DNA of 64,000 nt from the NCBI RefSeq assembly GCF_003852425.1, contig NZ_QAJN01000001.1:371013-435012 (forward strand), in the 5' to 3' direction. A program made the position numbers and the translations under genes. The notes under the pieces were generated by a model, which saw nothing but the letters and a program-made list of their open reading frames with translations, ran no database searches and was not told the origin of the DNA. Origin of the DNA: Paucibacter sp. KBW04 (GTDB lineage: Bacteria > Pseudomonadota > Gammaproteobacteria > Burkholderiales > Burkholderiaceae_C). Positions 15,645 to 23,030 of this stretch are shown here, one piece after another (within the stretch, counting starts at the first letter, position 1; each line of letters opens with the position of its first letter).

Positions 15645-17234
15645 TCAGCCCCGCCGCAAGCGGCCCGCCAGCTTGACCCCGTGGGTGTAGGCCTCTTCAA
15701 ACACCGAGTAGGCGGAAAGATCCGCATGCGCGAAATGCAGGCCTGGCTGGCCTGTTTGTGAGCTGGCCAAGGCCCGCAAGGCGGGCGCGCCGCGGGTGCC
15801 GGGGCGCGGGATGCTCATGGCATGGCCCCAGCGCATCAGGGCCACGGCCTGCAATTGCTCACTCAGATCCGGGTGGACGCTGGCGAGTTCTTGCAGAACG
15901 CGCTGAGTCCATTGCTGCCAGCTGTCCTTCAGCAAGGCTGGGCGCTGCCCCTGGGGCAAGGCCCAGTAAGCCGTCAAAACCGTGGCCCCAGGGTCGGGGC
16001 GCAGGCTTTGGTGTGAGGCGTCCACATAGCCCAGAGCTGCGCTGCCGTAGATCACATTGTCCCAGCTGGGCGGGGCACCCACACGTTGCATCAGCGGTCC
16101 ACGGGTTTGCAGATTGGCCACCAGCCAGGGTGCGTAACTCATCAACCGGGCGGCATCATCCAGAGCGGCGGACTGGCCGCGCCCAAGCAATTTTTGCGCG
16201 ATGAACAAAGGTGTGGCCAGGACCAGCTGGCGGGCCTGCCAGCGCTCGGGCACTTGGCGGGCCTCATCCCAGGCCCAGACCTCATAGCCTTGCTTGCTGC
16301 TGCCGCTGCCATCGATCTTCAAGACACTGCGGCCGCAGTGCAGCTGGGGGCCGATTTCGGCCGCCATCTGCTGGGTCAAGAAGGCATTGCCTTGCGGCCA
16401 GGTCAGCACGGCCTCGCGCTCCTGAGTCTCGTCGCCTGGCGGATGGAAGCCGTGCCGGCTGGCGAAGTAGTGCAGGCCGGCCCAGGCGGAAACTTCGCTG
16501 GCTGCGGCGCCAAAGTCGTCCCGGCAGCAATAGTCCAGATACCAGCGCAGTTGGGCGTCGTTCAGGCCTTGGCCGTCCAGCCAGCTCGCAAATGTCTGTG
16601 CATCCAGAGCCTGATGGCCCGCCGTCCAGGGCGCACGGTGGGTGGGCATGGCAAAGCCCAGCTCCTTCTGCGCCCGCGCTACGGCCGCAGCAAAGCCCAG
16701 GTATTGGCTGCGCGTCTCGGGCCTGAGGGCAGGGGGCAGCAGGCCTTCATGCCACTGCCCCTCGAAGAACAAGCGCTCCTGCGGGCTGTGGCAGAGATTG
16801 CGTTCATCAAACACCGCCCGCCCCAGCTCCTGCCTCACCAGGCCCAAATCCTCCAGTAGTTGATAGACCTCGGGCGAGTCCTTGCCCGGCAAGGGCAGGT
16901 AGTGGGCGCCCAGCGGGCAGGCCATGCCGGCCATCTGGTGGCCTCGGCTATTGCCGCCGGCCTGGTCCTCCAGCTCCAGCAGGGCGAAGTCGTCCATGCC
17001 CGAACGCTTGAGTGCCCGGGCACAGGCAAGACCTGACACCCCGCCGCCGATGATGAGGGTGTGGGTACGCTTGATCGGGCCGCCTGCCAGCCCTTGGGGC
17101 AGGGCTTGGCGCAGGCGGTGACCGCGCGCATGGCTGGCGCCGACCCAGCCCCCTTGCAAGCCAGATGCCCCCGAATCGCAGGCGCTGAGCAGGGCGCTTG
17201 CCGCGCCCAGGGCGAGAAGTTCGCGTCGTTTCAA
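15645..17234 (-). CDS. Tat-type lipoprotein FAD-dependent amine oxidase-like protein
   Basis: A 529-aa flavoprotein with the dinucleotide-binding motif LIIGGGVSGLACARAL (61-76) and ELEDQAGGNSRGH, as in the amine oxidase/protoporphyrinogen oxidase family. The N-terminus reads MKRRELLALGAASALLSACDSG: a twin-arginine start combined with a lipobox (LSAC, Cys19), so the folded protein is probably exported and lipid-anchored. The start is a TTG at 17234, one base after the stop of the aminopropyltransferase gene; this tight coupling suggests the two act on the same substrate. An oxidase for a polyamine or a modified amine is plausible but unproven. Confidence 0.82.
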   Translation of the reverse strand: MKRRELLALGAASALLSACDSGASGLQGGWVGASHARGHRLRQALPQGLAGGPIKRTHTLIIGGGVSGLACARALKRSGMDDFALLELEDQAGGNSRGHQMAGMACPLGAHYLPLPGKDSPEVYQLLEDLGLVRQELGRAVFDERNLCHSPQERLFFEGQWHEGLLPPALRPETRSQYLGFAAAVARAQKELGFAMPTHRAPWTAGHQALDAQTFASWLDGQGLNDAQLRWYLDYCCRDDFGAAASEVSAWAGLHYFASRHGFHPPGDETQEREAVLTWPQGNAFLTQQMAAEIGPQLHCGRSVLKIDGSGSSKQGYEVWAWDEARQVPERWQARQLVLATPLFIAQKLLGRGQSAALDDAARLMSYAPWLVANLQTRGPLMQRVGAPPSWDNVIYGSAALGYVDASHQSLRPDPGATVLTAYWALPQGQRPALLKDSWQQWTQRVLQELASVHPDLSEQLQAVALMRWGHAMSIPRPGTRGAPALRALASSQTGQPGLHFAHADLSAYSVFEEAYTHGVKLAGRLRRG

Positions 17235-17235
17235 C

Positions 17236-18846
17236 TCAGTGCACCTTGCCCCATTCGGTCTCGAACTCGTGGACCAGGGCCTGGTTGGAGAGGCGGTTGA
17301 TCTCGGTGGGCAGGCGGGCCATATCGGGCGGGAAATTGAGCAAGGCAGGCACGCCATCCAGGGTCAAGAAACGCAGCCCCGTCGGCAAGCTGCGCGGCGG
17401 CGCCCAGGGCCGGCGCGAGGCCAAGACAAAACCCCATTCGCCAAAGCTGGGCACATGGGCGTGATAGGGCGTGGTCGAGAGGCCCACGGCTTCGACGGTG
17501 CTGACCACGGTCCAGAAGCTGCGCCGGGCGATCAGGGGTGAGGTGGTTTGCACGACGGCATAGCCGCCCGCACTCAGGTGCTGGTCCACCAGCTGATAAA
17601 AACTGGTGGTGTAGAGCTTGCCGAGAGAGAAATTGCTGGGATCTGGGAAGTCGATGATGATGACGTCAAAGACCTCGCTGCTTTGCTCCAGCCAGCCAAA
17701 GGCATCGGCGTTGACGATCTTGAGCTTGGGGCTGAGCAAGGCGTCTTGGTTGAGTCGACGCAGCAAGGGCAGGGTAGAGAACAAGCGCGTCATATGCGGG
17801 TCCAGCTCCACCAGGGTGACGCTCTCCACGCTGGCATAGCGCAGCACCTCGCGCACGGCCATGCCGTCGCCGCCGCCCAGCACCAGGACTTTTTTGGGCG
17901 CACCGTGGCCGGCCATGGCGGGGTGAACCAGGGCCTCGTGATAGCGGTATTCGTCCTTGGAATGGAACTGCAGATTGCCGTTCAGAAATAGGCGCACGCC
18001 CGCATTGCCCGAGGTCACGACCACGCGTTGGTAGTCCGAGCTTTCGCGCAACACGATGTGCTCACCGTAGAAGCGGTCCTCGGCCCAGCTCGTCAGATGG
18101 TCGGCGTAGAACATGGCCACGGACAGGGTGGCGATGGTCAGGGCGCAGGCCAGCGCATGGCTCTTGAGCGCGCGCAACTCATAGCGAAACAGGTAGAGCG
18201 CCCACACCGCCACAAAGGCGTTCAACAGGCCGAAGAACAGGCCGGTACGCACCAGTCCCAGATGCGGCACCAGCAGCAAAGGGAAGGCCAGGGCCACGAC
18301 TAATGCACCGAGGTAATCAAACGTTAGCACCTGGGACACCAGATCGCGCAAGGCATAGCGCTGCTTGAAGTACTTCTTCAGTATGCGCATCACCAGGGGG
18401 ATCTCCAGGCCCACCAGGGCGCCAACCAGCAGCACCAGGGCGTAGAGCAGCACCCGGAAGGTGGTTTGCTGGCCCGGTGGCAGGAGGCTGTGGGCGGCGA
18501 AGAGGGCGGCGGGCATCAGGCCGCCGATCAGGCCCACCAGCAGCTCTATCTTGAGGAACTGCGCGATCAGCTGCCGCTCCAGATAGCGACTCAGCCAGGA
18601 ACCCAGGCCCATGGCGAAAAGATAGGTGCCGATGATGGTGGAGAACTGCAGGATGGAGTCGCCCAGCAGATAGCTGGCCAGGGCTCCGGCCGCCAATTCA
18701 TAGACCAGGCCGCAGGCCGCCACCACGAAGACGCTGGCCAAGAGCAGCAGCTCGTGCAGCGAGATGCGCGCGCTTTGGGCGGCTGAAGAATCGGCGGGAC
18801 TTGCGGGCTCAGGCAAGAAGTTTTCGGGCGGCGTCGTGAGGCTCAT
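17236..18846 (-). CDS. Membrane-fused polyamine aminopropyltransferase-like protein
   Basis: A 536-aa protein with about seven transmembrane helices in residues 30-255 and a cytoplasmic spermidine-synthase fold after it. The AdoMet-binding GGGDG is at 324-328 (VLVLGGGDGMAVREVLRY) and VTLVELD at 343-349. The catalytic loop is IDFPDPSNFSLGKLY (398-412), not the DSSDPxGPA of soluble spermidine synthases, so the acceptor may not be putrescine. It is coupled to the flavin oxidase downstream, and it would use decarboxylated AdoMet from speH. Confidence 0.88.
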   Translation of the reverse strand: MSLTTPPENFLPEPASPADSSAAQSARISLHELLLLASVFVVAACGLVYELAAGALASYLLGDSILQFSTIIGTYLFAMGLGSWLSRYLERQLIAQFLKIELLVGLIGGLMPAALFAAHSLLPPGQQTTFRVLLYALVLLVGALVGLEIPLVMRILKKYFKQRYALRDLVSQVLTFDYLGALVVALAFPLLLVPHLGLVRTGLFFGLLNAFVAVWALYLFRYELRALKSHALACALTIATLSVAMFYADHLTSWAEDRFYGEHIVLRESSDYQRVVVTSGNAGVRLFLNGNLQFHSKDEYRYHEALVHPAMAGHGAPKKVLVLGGGDGMAVREVLRYASVESVTLVELDPHMTRLFSTLPLLRRLNQDALLSPKLKIVNADAFGWLEQSSEVFDVIIIDFPDPSNFSLGKLYTTSFYQLVDQHLSAGGYAVVQTTSPLIARRSFWTVVSTVEAVGLSTTPYHAHVPSFGEWGFVLASRRPWAPPRSLPTGLRFLTLDGVPALLNFPPDMARLPTEINRLSNQALVHEFETEWGKVH

Positions 18847-18883
18847 GCCGGCAGGTTAACGCAGCTTGAGGCTGCCCCGAGCA

Positions 18884-19207
18884 TCAGCCAAGGCCGAGTG
18901 CGGGCAGACTGTGGGCCGCGCGGGCCTTGATGCACTTCTCGTCACCCGCTTGCACCTCTTTGCAGGGGCTGGGGCGTTGCGCATAGACCGTGCAAGCGAC
19001 CTGCTCGCCGATCGCCCCGCTCAGGGCTTGGCAGCGCGGGCGGGCCTGGTTGCTGCCTCGCATGCAGCCGAGGTGTGGCGTTAGTTTTTCAATCAACTGT
19101 GGCGCCAGATCGGGGGCATCGGCCCAGTAAAAGGAAACTCTGAAGTGGGCGCAGCAGGCGCCGCATTGCTGGCAGGGGTTGAGGTCCAGGGGCCGAGGCA
19201 GTGTCAT
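18884..19207 (-). CDS. YkgJ family cysteine-cluster protein
   Basis: A 107-aa cytoplasmic protein with the family's N-terminal CQQCGACCAHF and a further set of cysteines (GCMRG, RCQAL, ACTVYAQRPSPCKEV, EKCIK), eight in all, expected to bind zinc or an iron-sulfur cluster. The function of the family is not established. It lies 37 bases upstream of the aminopropyltransferase gene on the same strand. An AT-rich palindrome sits immediately before its start. Confidence 0.88.
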   Translation of the reverse strand: MTLPRPLDLNPCQQCGACCAHFRVSFYWADAPDLAPQLIEKLTPHLGCMRGSNQARPRCQALSGAIGEQVACTVYAQRPSPCKEVQAGDEKCIKARAAHSLPALGLG

Positions 19208-19226
19208 GAGAAAAAACGTAGCAGCT

Positions 19227-19251
19227 GCAAAAATTCGGCCGATATTTTTGC
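19227..19251. repeat. AT-rich palindrome upstream of the YkgJ-like gene
   Basis: GCAAAAAT (19227-19234) and ATTTTTGC (19244-19251) are perfect inverted copies around TCGGCCGAT, itself palindromic. This is conspicuous in high-GC surroundings. It lies between the PA2778-like stop (19271) and the YkgJ start (19207), and could be an operator or a terminator. Confidence 0.5.
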
Positions 19252-19270
19252 AAAAAATGAGCCGCGTTTT

Positions 19271-20227
19271 TCAGTCGTCTTTGATTTGCAGTGCCAGGGC
19301 TTGGTAGCTCGCCAATCTGGGGCCGCCCAGCAGTATGGCCTGGGCGATGGCCTGGGCGGCGGCCGCTTTTTTGCCCTGCTCCCACAGGACTTGAGCCAGA
19401 TTGTTCCAAGCGTCGGCGGCCTGCGGGTGAGTCTGGCTGGCGGCCCGGTAGGCCGTCTCGGCAGCGGCCAAATCACCCAGGGCGTAGGCGCTATTGCCCG
19501 CGCCCATTTGCAGCAGCAGATCGCCGGGCCAGCGGCGCAAAGCGCTGGCATAGGCGATTGCCGCAGGCCGGGGCTGCAGGCGCTCCAGGGCGGCGACGGC
19601 GCGGCCTGCGCTGGCCGCGTCGGCGCTGGCGGGCAGGCGCTCGGGCGCAAGCGCCACCATGGCCCAGTGCTCGCCGCGCGCCCAGGTGCGCTCAAAGGCC
19701 GAGAGCGACATCTCCATGGCGGCCGTCGTGCCCGAATGCAGGGTCACCGTGCCGCGCTCACGGTCATAGCCGATCAGCACGGCGTAGTGCCAGACCGGGT
19801 AGACGGGCAGGGAGAGGTTTTGAAACACCAGCACCGGATGGCCTGCGGCCACCTCTTGCAAGACGGCCTCCAGCTTGGGCGCCAAAAGGTAGGCCGGCAG
19901 GCCTTGGCGACGCGCGGCCACCAGCATCTCGACCTGTAGCGAGCCTTGGCGGCCGGGCACAAAAACCTGGGGTGCGAGCTGCTGTGCCTCGATCTTCAGG
20001 CCCGCGGCCTGCATCAGCATGGCCAGGGCGGCCGGGCCGCATTCAAATTCTTGCTGCGCGACAAAAGGCGTTTGGCTTAGCAAGGCGCGGCTGGGCAGCT
20101 GGGCGGGCCATTGGCTTTGCAGCTCTTGCACCGGCAGGGCCACGCAGCCCGCCAGGCCCAAGCAGGCGGCCAAAATGAGCAAGCCCGCCGAGGCGGGCTT
20201 GCGCAAGCGTTTCAATCCTTGTTGCAA
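19271..20227 (-). CDS. PA2778-family lipoprotein cysteine peptidase with TPR repeats
   Basis: A 318-aa C39-like papain-fold peptidase. The N-terminus carries a lipobox (LGLAGC, Cys28), so it is anchored outside the cytoplasm. The catalytic Cys63 lies in EFECGPAALAML and His147 in PVWHYAVLIGYD. The C-terminal third has TPR-type repeats (AYALGDLAAAETAYRAAS, then DAWNNLAQVLWEQG). It matches Pseudomonas PA2778 in arrangement and is next to a PA2779 homologue. The substrate is unknown. The start appears to be a TTG at 20227, six bases after the partner's stop; a downstream TTG at 20215 is an alternative. Confidence 0.85.
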   Translation of the reverse strand: MQQGLKRLRKPASAGLLILAACLGLAGCVALPVQELQSQWPAQLPSRALLSQTPFVAQQEFECGPAALAMLMQAAGLKIEAQQLAPQVFVPGRQGSLQVEMLVAARRQGLPAYLLAPKLEAVLQEVAAGHPVLVFQNLSLPVYPVWHYAVLIGYDRERGTVTLHSGTTAAMEMSLSAFERTWARGEHWAMVALAPERLPASADAASAGRAVAALERLQPRPAAIAYASALRRWPGDLLLQMGAGNSAYALGDLAAAETAYRAASQTHPQAADAWNNLAQVLWEQGKKAAAAQAIAQAILLGGPRLASYQALALQIKDD

Positions 20228-20233
20228 GGCGGC

Positions 20234-20641
20234 TCAGCGCAGCGAACGGGTGAAGGGGAAGACCTTGGTCAGTCCCAGGATGTCGGTGACCAGCAGCACG
20301 ATGAAGACGGTGAAGACCAGGCCCAGAACGTCGCCCCCCGCGGGAGCTTGGTCGATGCGACCGGCCAGTTGCGCGACCTCTGCATCCGACATGGCGGCCA
20401 CGCGGCTCAGCGCGGCCTCGGTGTCCACGCCTTGTTGGATCAGGGACTGGCGCACATCTTCACGGCCAAAAAAGCTCTGCACGCGCTCGCGGGCCGCGGC
20501 CGCGTCGGGGGCTGCGCTCAGAGGCGCGGGGGCCAGCAAGGCCTCCGTGGGGACGATGGCGGCCTGGGCTTGCTGGGGCAAGCTCATCAGGGTGCAGGAA
20601 ACGATCAGGGTGGAGGCGACGAGGCGTTGCAGAGCGGCCAT
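20234..20641 (-). CDS. PA2779-family membrane protein
   Basis: A 135-aa exported protein with a signal peptide ending AQAA, then a conserved helical region (REDVRQSLIQQGVDTEAALS and MSDAEVAQLAGRIDQAPAGGD), and a C-terminal transmembrane segment (LVFTVFIVLLVTDILGLT). Sequence and architecture match PA2779 of Pseudomonas. The ATG at 20641 gives a normal signal peptide. It is immediately upstream of the PA2778-like peptidase (six bases), so the two probably form a pair, perhaps enzyme and substrate or anchor. The function is unknown. Confidence 0.85.
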   Translation of the reverse strand: MAALQRLVASTLIVSCTLMSLPQQAQAAIVPTEALLAPAPLSAAPDAAAARERVQSFFGREDVRQSLIQQGVDTEAALSRVAAMSDAEVAQLAGRIDQAPAGGDVLGLVFTVFIVLLVTDILGLTKVFPFTRSLR

Positions 20642-20720
20642 GGTTGTTCTTTGAGGGTCAGCAGGGCTGCAGAGTGTAGAAAGCCTGCTCGCCGCACCCA
20701 AGCACTCTTACATGCGGAGA

Positions 20721-20758
20721 CAAAAGCGCTCGCTTCGTTTCAAACGCCGCTGCTTTTG
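20721..20758 (-). terminator. Probable terminator after the DUF350 gene
   Basis: On the minus strand CAAAAGC (20758-20752) and GCTTTTG (20727-20721) pair around an inner CGTTT/AAACG stem, and the second arm ends in a short T stretch. It lies in the 124-base gap between DUF350 and PA2779, suggesting that two transcription units meet here. Confidence 0.5.
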
Positions 20759-20765
20759 CCCGCGC

Positions 20766-20990
20766 TCAGCCGTGAATCGCCGCCGCCACGATCTGGCCGA
20801 TGGAGATGCACATGGCCGCCACGACGACGGCCAGGGCCATGTTCTTGCGCTCGACGATTTCTTCCCACAGCTTGTAGGGCGTCAGCTTGTCGATGACGAT
20901 AAAGCTGATCCAGAACACCAGCACGCCGATCAAGGCATACAGGATGGAGCCCAGCACGATGGCGGGCTTGAGCCATTCAAATCCAGTCAT
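20766..20990 (-). CDS. DUF350 domain membrane protein
   Basis: A 74-aa inner-membrane protein with two hydrophobic segments (residues 9-33 and 51-71) joined by a short charged loop, IDKLTPYKLWEEIVERKN, the family's signature. Most DUF350 proteins carry two such units; this one has a single unit. The family often sits beside DUF4178 and aminopropyltransferase genes, as here. The molecular function is unknown. It starts four bases after the HTH gene's stop. Confidence 0.85.
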   Translation of the reverse strand: MTGFEWLKPAIVLGSILYALIGVLVFWISFIVIDKLTPYKLWEEIVERKNMALAVVVAAMCISIGQIVAAAIHG

Positions 20991-20994
20991 GTTC

Positions 20995-21315
20995 TCAGTC
21001 CTCTTTCATAGATGGATCGACGGTCGGTACTTCAAGGCCGCGGTGCTCTGAACTAAGTTTCTTCATGGGTTTCCCGACAAGAAGATCTTCAAAGCTCAGT
21101 GCTGGAATATGGAGTTTGCGAGCCCATTTTTTTGACACAGTGTGCAAGCTCATGGCTAGTCTGAGAGTTGGATTGGGATCCTTCTTTCCCGCGACTTGAT
21201 AGAGATAGGCAATGTCGCTTCCTACCTCGTTAGCAAACGCTGTCTTGTCCTCCGTCGGAATCGCTGCGATGAAATTTCCCAAGGGCGATCTTGATGCCGC
21301 ACTCTTTTTGTTCAT
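20995..21315 (-). CDS. Cro/YdaS-like HTH protein, low GC
   Basis: A 106-aa protein whose middle, KTAFANEVGSDIAYLYQVAG followed by KKDPNPTLRLAMSLH, resembles a Cro/C1 or YdaS-type helix-turn-helix. The C-terminus is charged. Its base composition is near 50% GC against roughly 65-70% in the flanking genes, and it uses codons rare in the neighbours. It lies inside the leftward series between DUF4178 and DUF350 (gaps of 35 and 4 bases), so it may be a recent acquisition that now sits in the operon. Regulatory targets are unknown; the family call is tentative. Confidence 0.65.
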   Translation of the reverse strand: MNKKSAASRSPLGNFIAAIPTEDKTAFANEVGSDIAYLYQVAGKKDPNPTLRLAMSLHTVSKKWARKLHIPALSFEDLLVGKPMKKLSSEHRGLEVPTVDPSMKED

Positions 21316-21350
21316 ATCTTTTCTCTAGGAATCCCTGTTGCATTTCTTTG

Positions 21351-23030
21351 CTACTTGTGACCGCCCCCACCGCTGCCGAAGCCGCCGTAAGAGCCCCCGC
21401 CGCTGCCGCCCGAGCTGATGCGCGTGCCACCGCTGCGCTTGCACTGCGCGTACTCGGCGCTGTTCTCGCCATAGGTGTTGCGATAGCTGTCGCAATCATC
21501 CTCGTTCATGGCCTTGATCATCAGAATCAGCAGGAAAAAGATGAACAGGCCGATGACGAGATTGCGCAACCAGTTGCTGGAGCCGCCGCTGCCCAAGCTG
21601 CTGGCGTCGGAGCGTAGGCCCGCGTGGGCCGAGAGCGGCAGACCAAAGGCGCGCGCCACCTCGCTGGCGTCCATGCTGCGGCCCCAGCTCCAGCTGATCT
21701 CGCGGCCGGTCTGTTCGCGGCTGAGCATTTCCCGTTTGCCGCTGCCGCGGTACTCGTAGTCGCTGACCAGGGCGCGTTCCTCGCGCTTGAGCTGCCAGTA
21801 AAACTCGCCCAGCACATAGGTGGTCTTGGCGGTGTAGCTTTGTGCGTAGCGGCGGCGGAAGGTCTTGCCTTGCCATTCGATGCTGGCGCCCAGGCTGCGC
21901 GTCTGGGTGGGCGCGCCGGTCAGCGGGCGTACCAGGCTCCAGCCGTCTTCGCTATCGACCAGAAAGACAAAGCCTTCCTTCTGGTTGAAGAGCAGGTATT
22001 CGCGCCAGAAGGTCTGCTCGGCGTCCTCGTCATTCGGGTCGGGCAGATCGCAACGCTCTTGATAGCCGACGACCTGCCAAGGCAGCCTGGGCCCATCGGC
22101 AAAGGCCAAGGAGCCCATGCTGCCTAGCTTGAGCTGGGGCTCCATGCCATTGACCTGCTCGTAATGCGGCAGTTCGGCGGCGTTCGTCTTGGCGATGTCC
22201 ACCACCGCATGGCATTGCGCGCAGACGATGGACAGGCTGCTGCCCAATTTGGGCGTCAGCGCGGCGCCGCAGCTGGGGCATTCCAGGGACTTGGCTTGCA
22301 AGGTCTTGCTGCTGTCCTCGCGCAGACCGCGCATGGCTAAGTCAGCGATGCGAACGGCCCGGCCCACGGACCAGAGCGGCGGCTTGCCGGCCAGCGCCGG
22401 GCTGTAGTCCAGCGTGCCGACCTCGTCTGTGGCGCTGCGCAGCTCGGCCACCAAATACTCGCGCGCCAATTCCGGCGGGCGCGGCAGCTCGCCTTGGGCG
22501 GCCAGTAGGGTGGTTGGGGTCAGGGCGGCAATCTGCCAGTTCTGGCCCGCGACGATCTGGCTGGCACCCAGCACCAGCTCATGCGCTTGGGGCGGCGCCA
22601 GCTGCAGCGCGGCATCGAAGCTGAGCACAAAGCTGCCGTTGTCCTCAGACAGCCAGGCGCTGCGGGTTTTCGCCGCGTCGGGCTCCCCGTCAAACAGCAG
22701 ATGCCACTCGTTCCATTGCCCATCGGCATAGCCCAGCTGCAGCCGCCCCACGACGGTGAAGCCCGCGCCCATATAGCGGCCCGAGGCACCTAGCTGCAGG
22801 GGGGAGTAGTCCTCGATCATCTCGGCGCTCTGGCCGATCTTGCGCAGGGCATCGCCCTCGCGCAGCAGGCTGCTGCGGCAATAGCTGCAAACGGCGCTGG
22901 CCGAGGCGGCGGAGGCGAACTCCAGCGGTGCCCCGCAATTGGGGCAGGCGGCTTGCCAGCGGCGCTGGCTGGGCAGGGGGGCTTGGGAGGAAGGCGGCGG
23001 GCCGCCGCCGCCCTCATTCGACGGGGTCAA
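21351..23030 (-). CDS. DUF4178 zinc-ribbon membrane protein
   Basis: A 559-aa protein with two zinc ribbons (CPNCGAPLE...CSYC near residues 34-57, and CPSCGAALT...CAQC in the middle), each followed by a DUF4178-type beta-rich domain (for example LQLGYADGQWNEWHLLFDG). A single transmembrane helix (about 486-508) and a tail of Gly and Ser ending GGFGSGGGGHK close the protein. The start is a TTG at 23030, directly abutting the SPFH stop (TAA then TTG), with no close ATG; coupled translation is likely. The function is unknown. Confidence 0.82.
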   Translation of the reverse strand: MTPSNEGGGGPPPSSQAPLPSQRRWQAACPNCGAPLEFASAASASAVCSYCRSSLLREGDALRKIGQSAEMIEDYSPLQLGASGRYMGAGFTVVGRLQLGYADGQWNEWHLLFDGEPDAAKTRSAWLSEDNGSFVLSFDAALQLAPPQAHELVLGASQIVAGQNWQIAALTPTTLLAAQGELPRPPELAREYLVAELRSATDEVGTLDYSPALAGKPPLWSVGRAVRIADLAMRGLREDSSKTLQAKSLECPSCGAALTPKLGSSLSIVCAQCHAVVDIAKTNAAELPHYEQVNGMEPQLKLGSMGSLAFADGPRLPWQVVGYQERCDLPDPNDEDAEQTFWREYLLFNQKEGFVFLVDSEDGWSLVRPLTGAPTQTRSLGASIEWQGKTFRRRYAQSYTAKTTYVLGEFYWQLKREERALVSDYEYRGSGKREMLSREQTGREISWSWGRSMDASEVARAFGLPLSAHAGLRSDASSLGSGGSSNWLRNLVIGLFIFFLLILMIKAMNEDDCDSYRNTYGENSAEYAQCKRSGGTRISSGGSGGGSYGGFGSGGGGHK

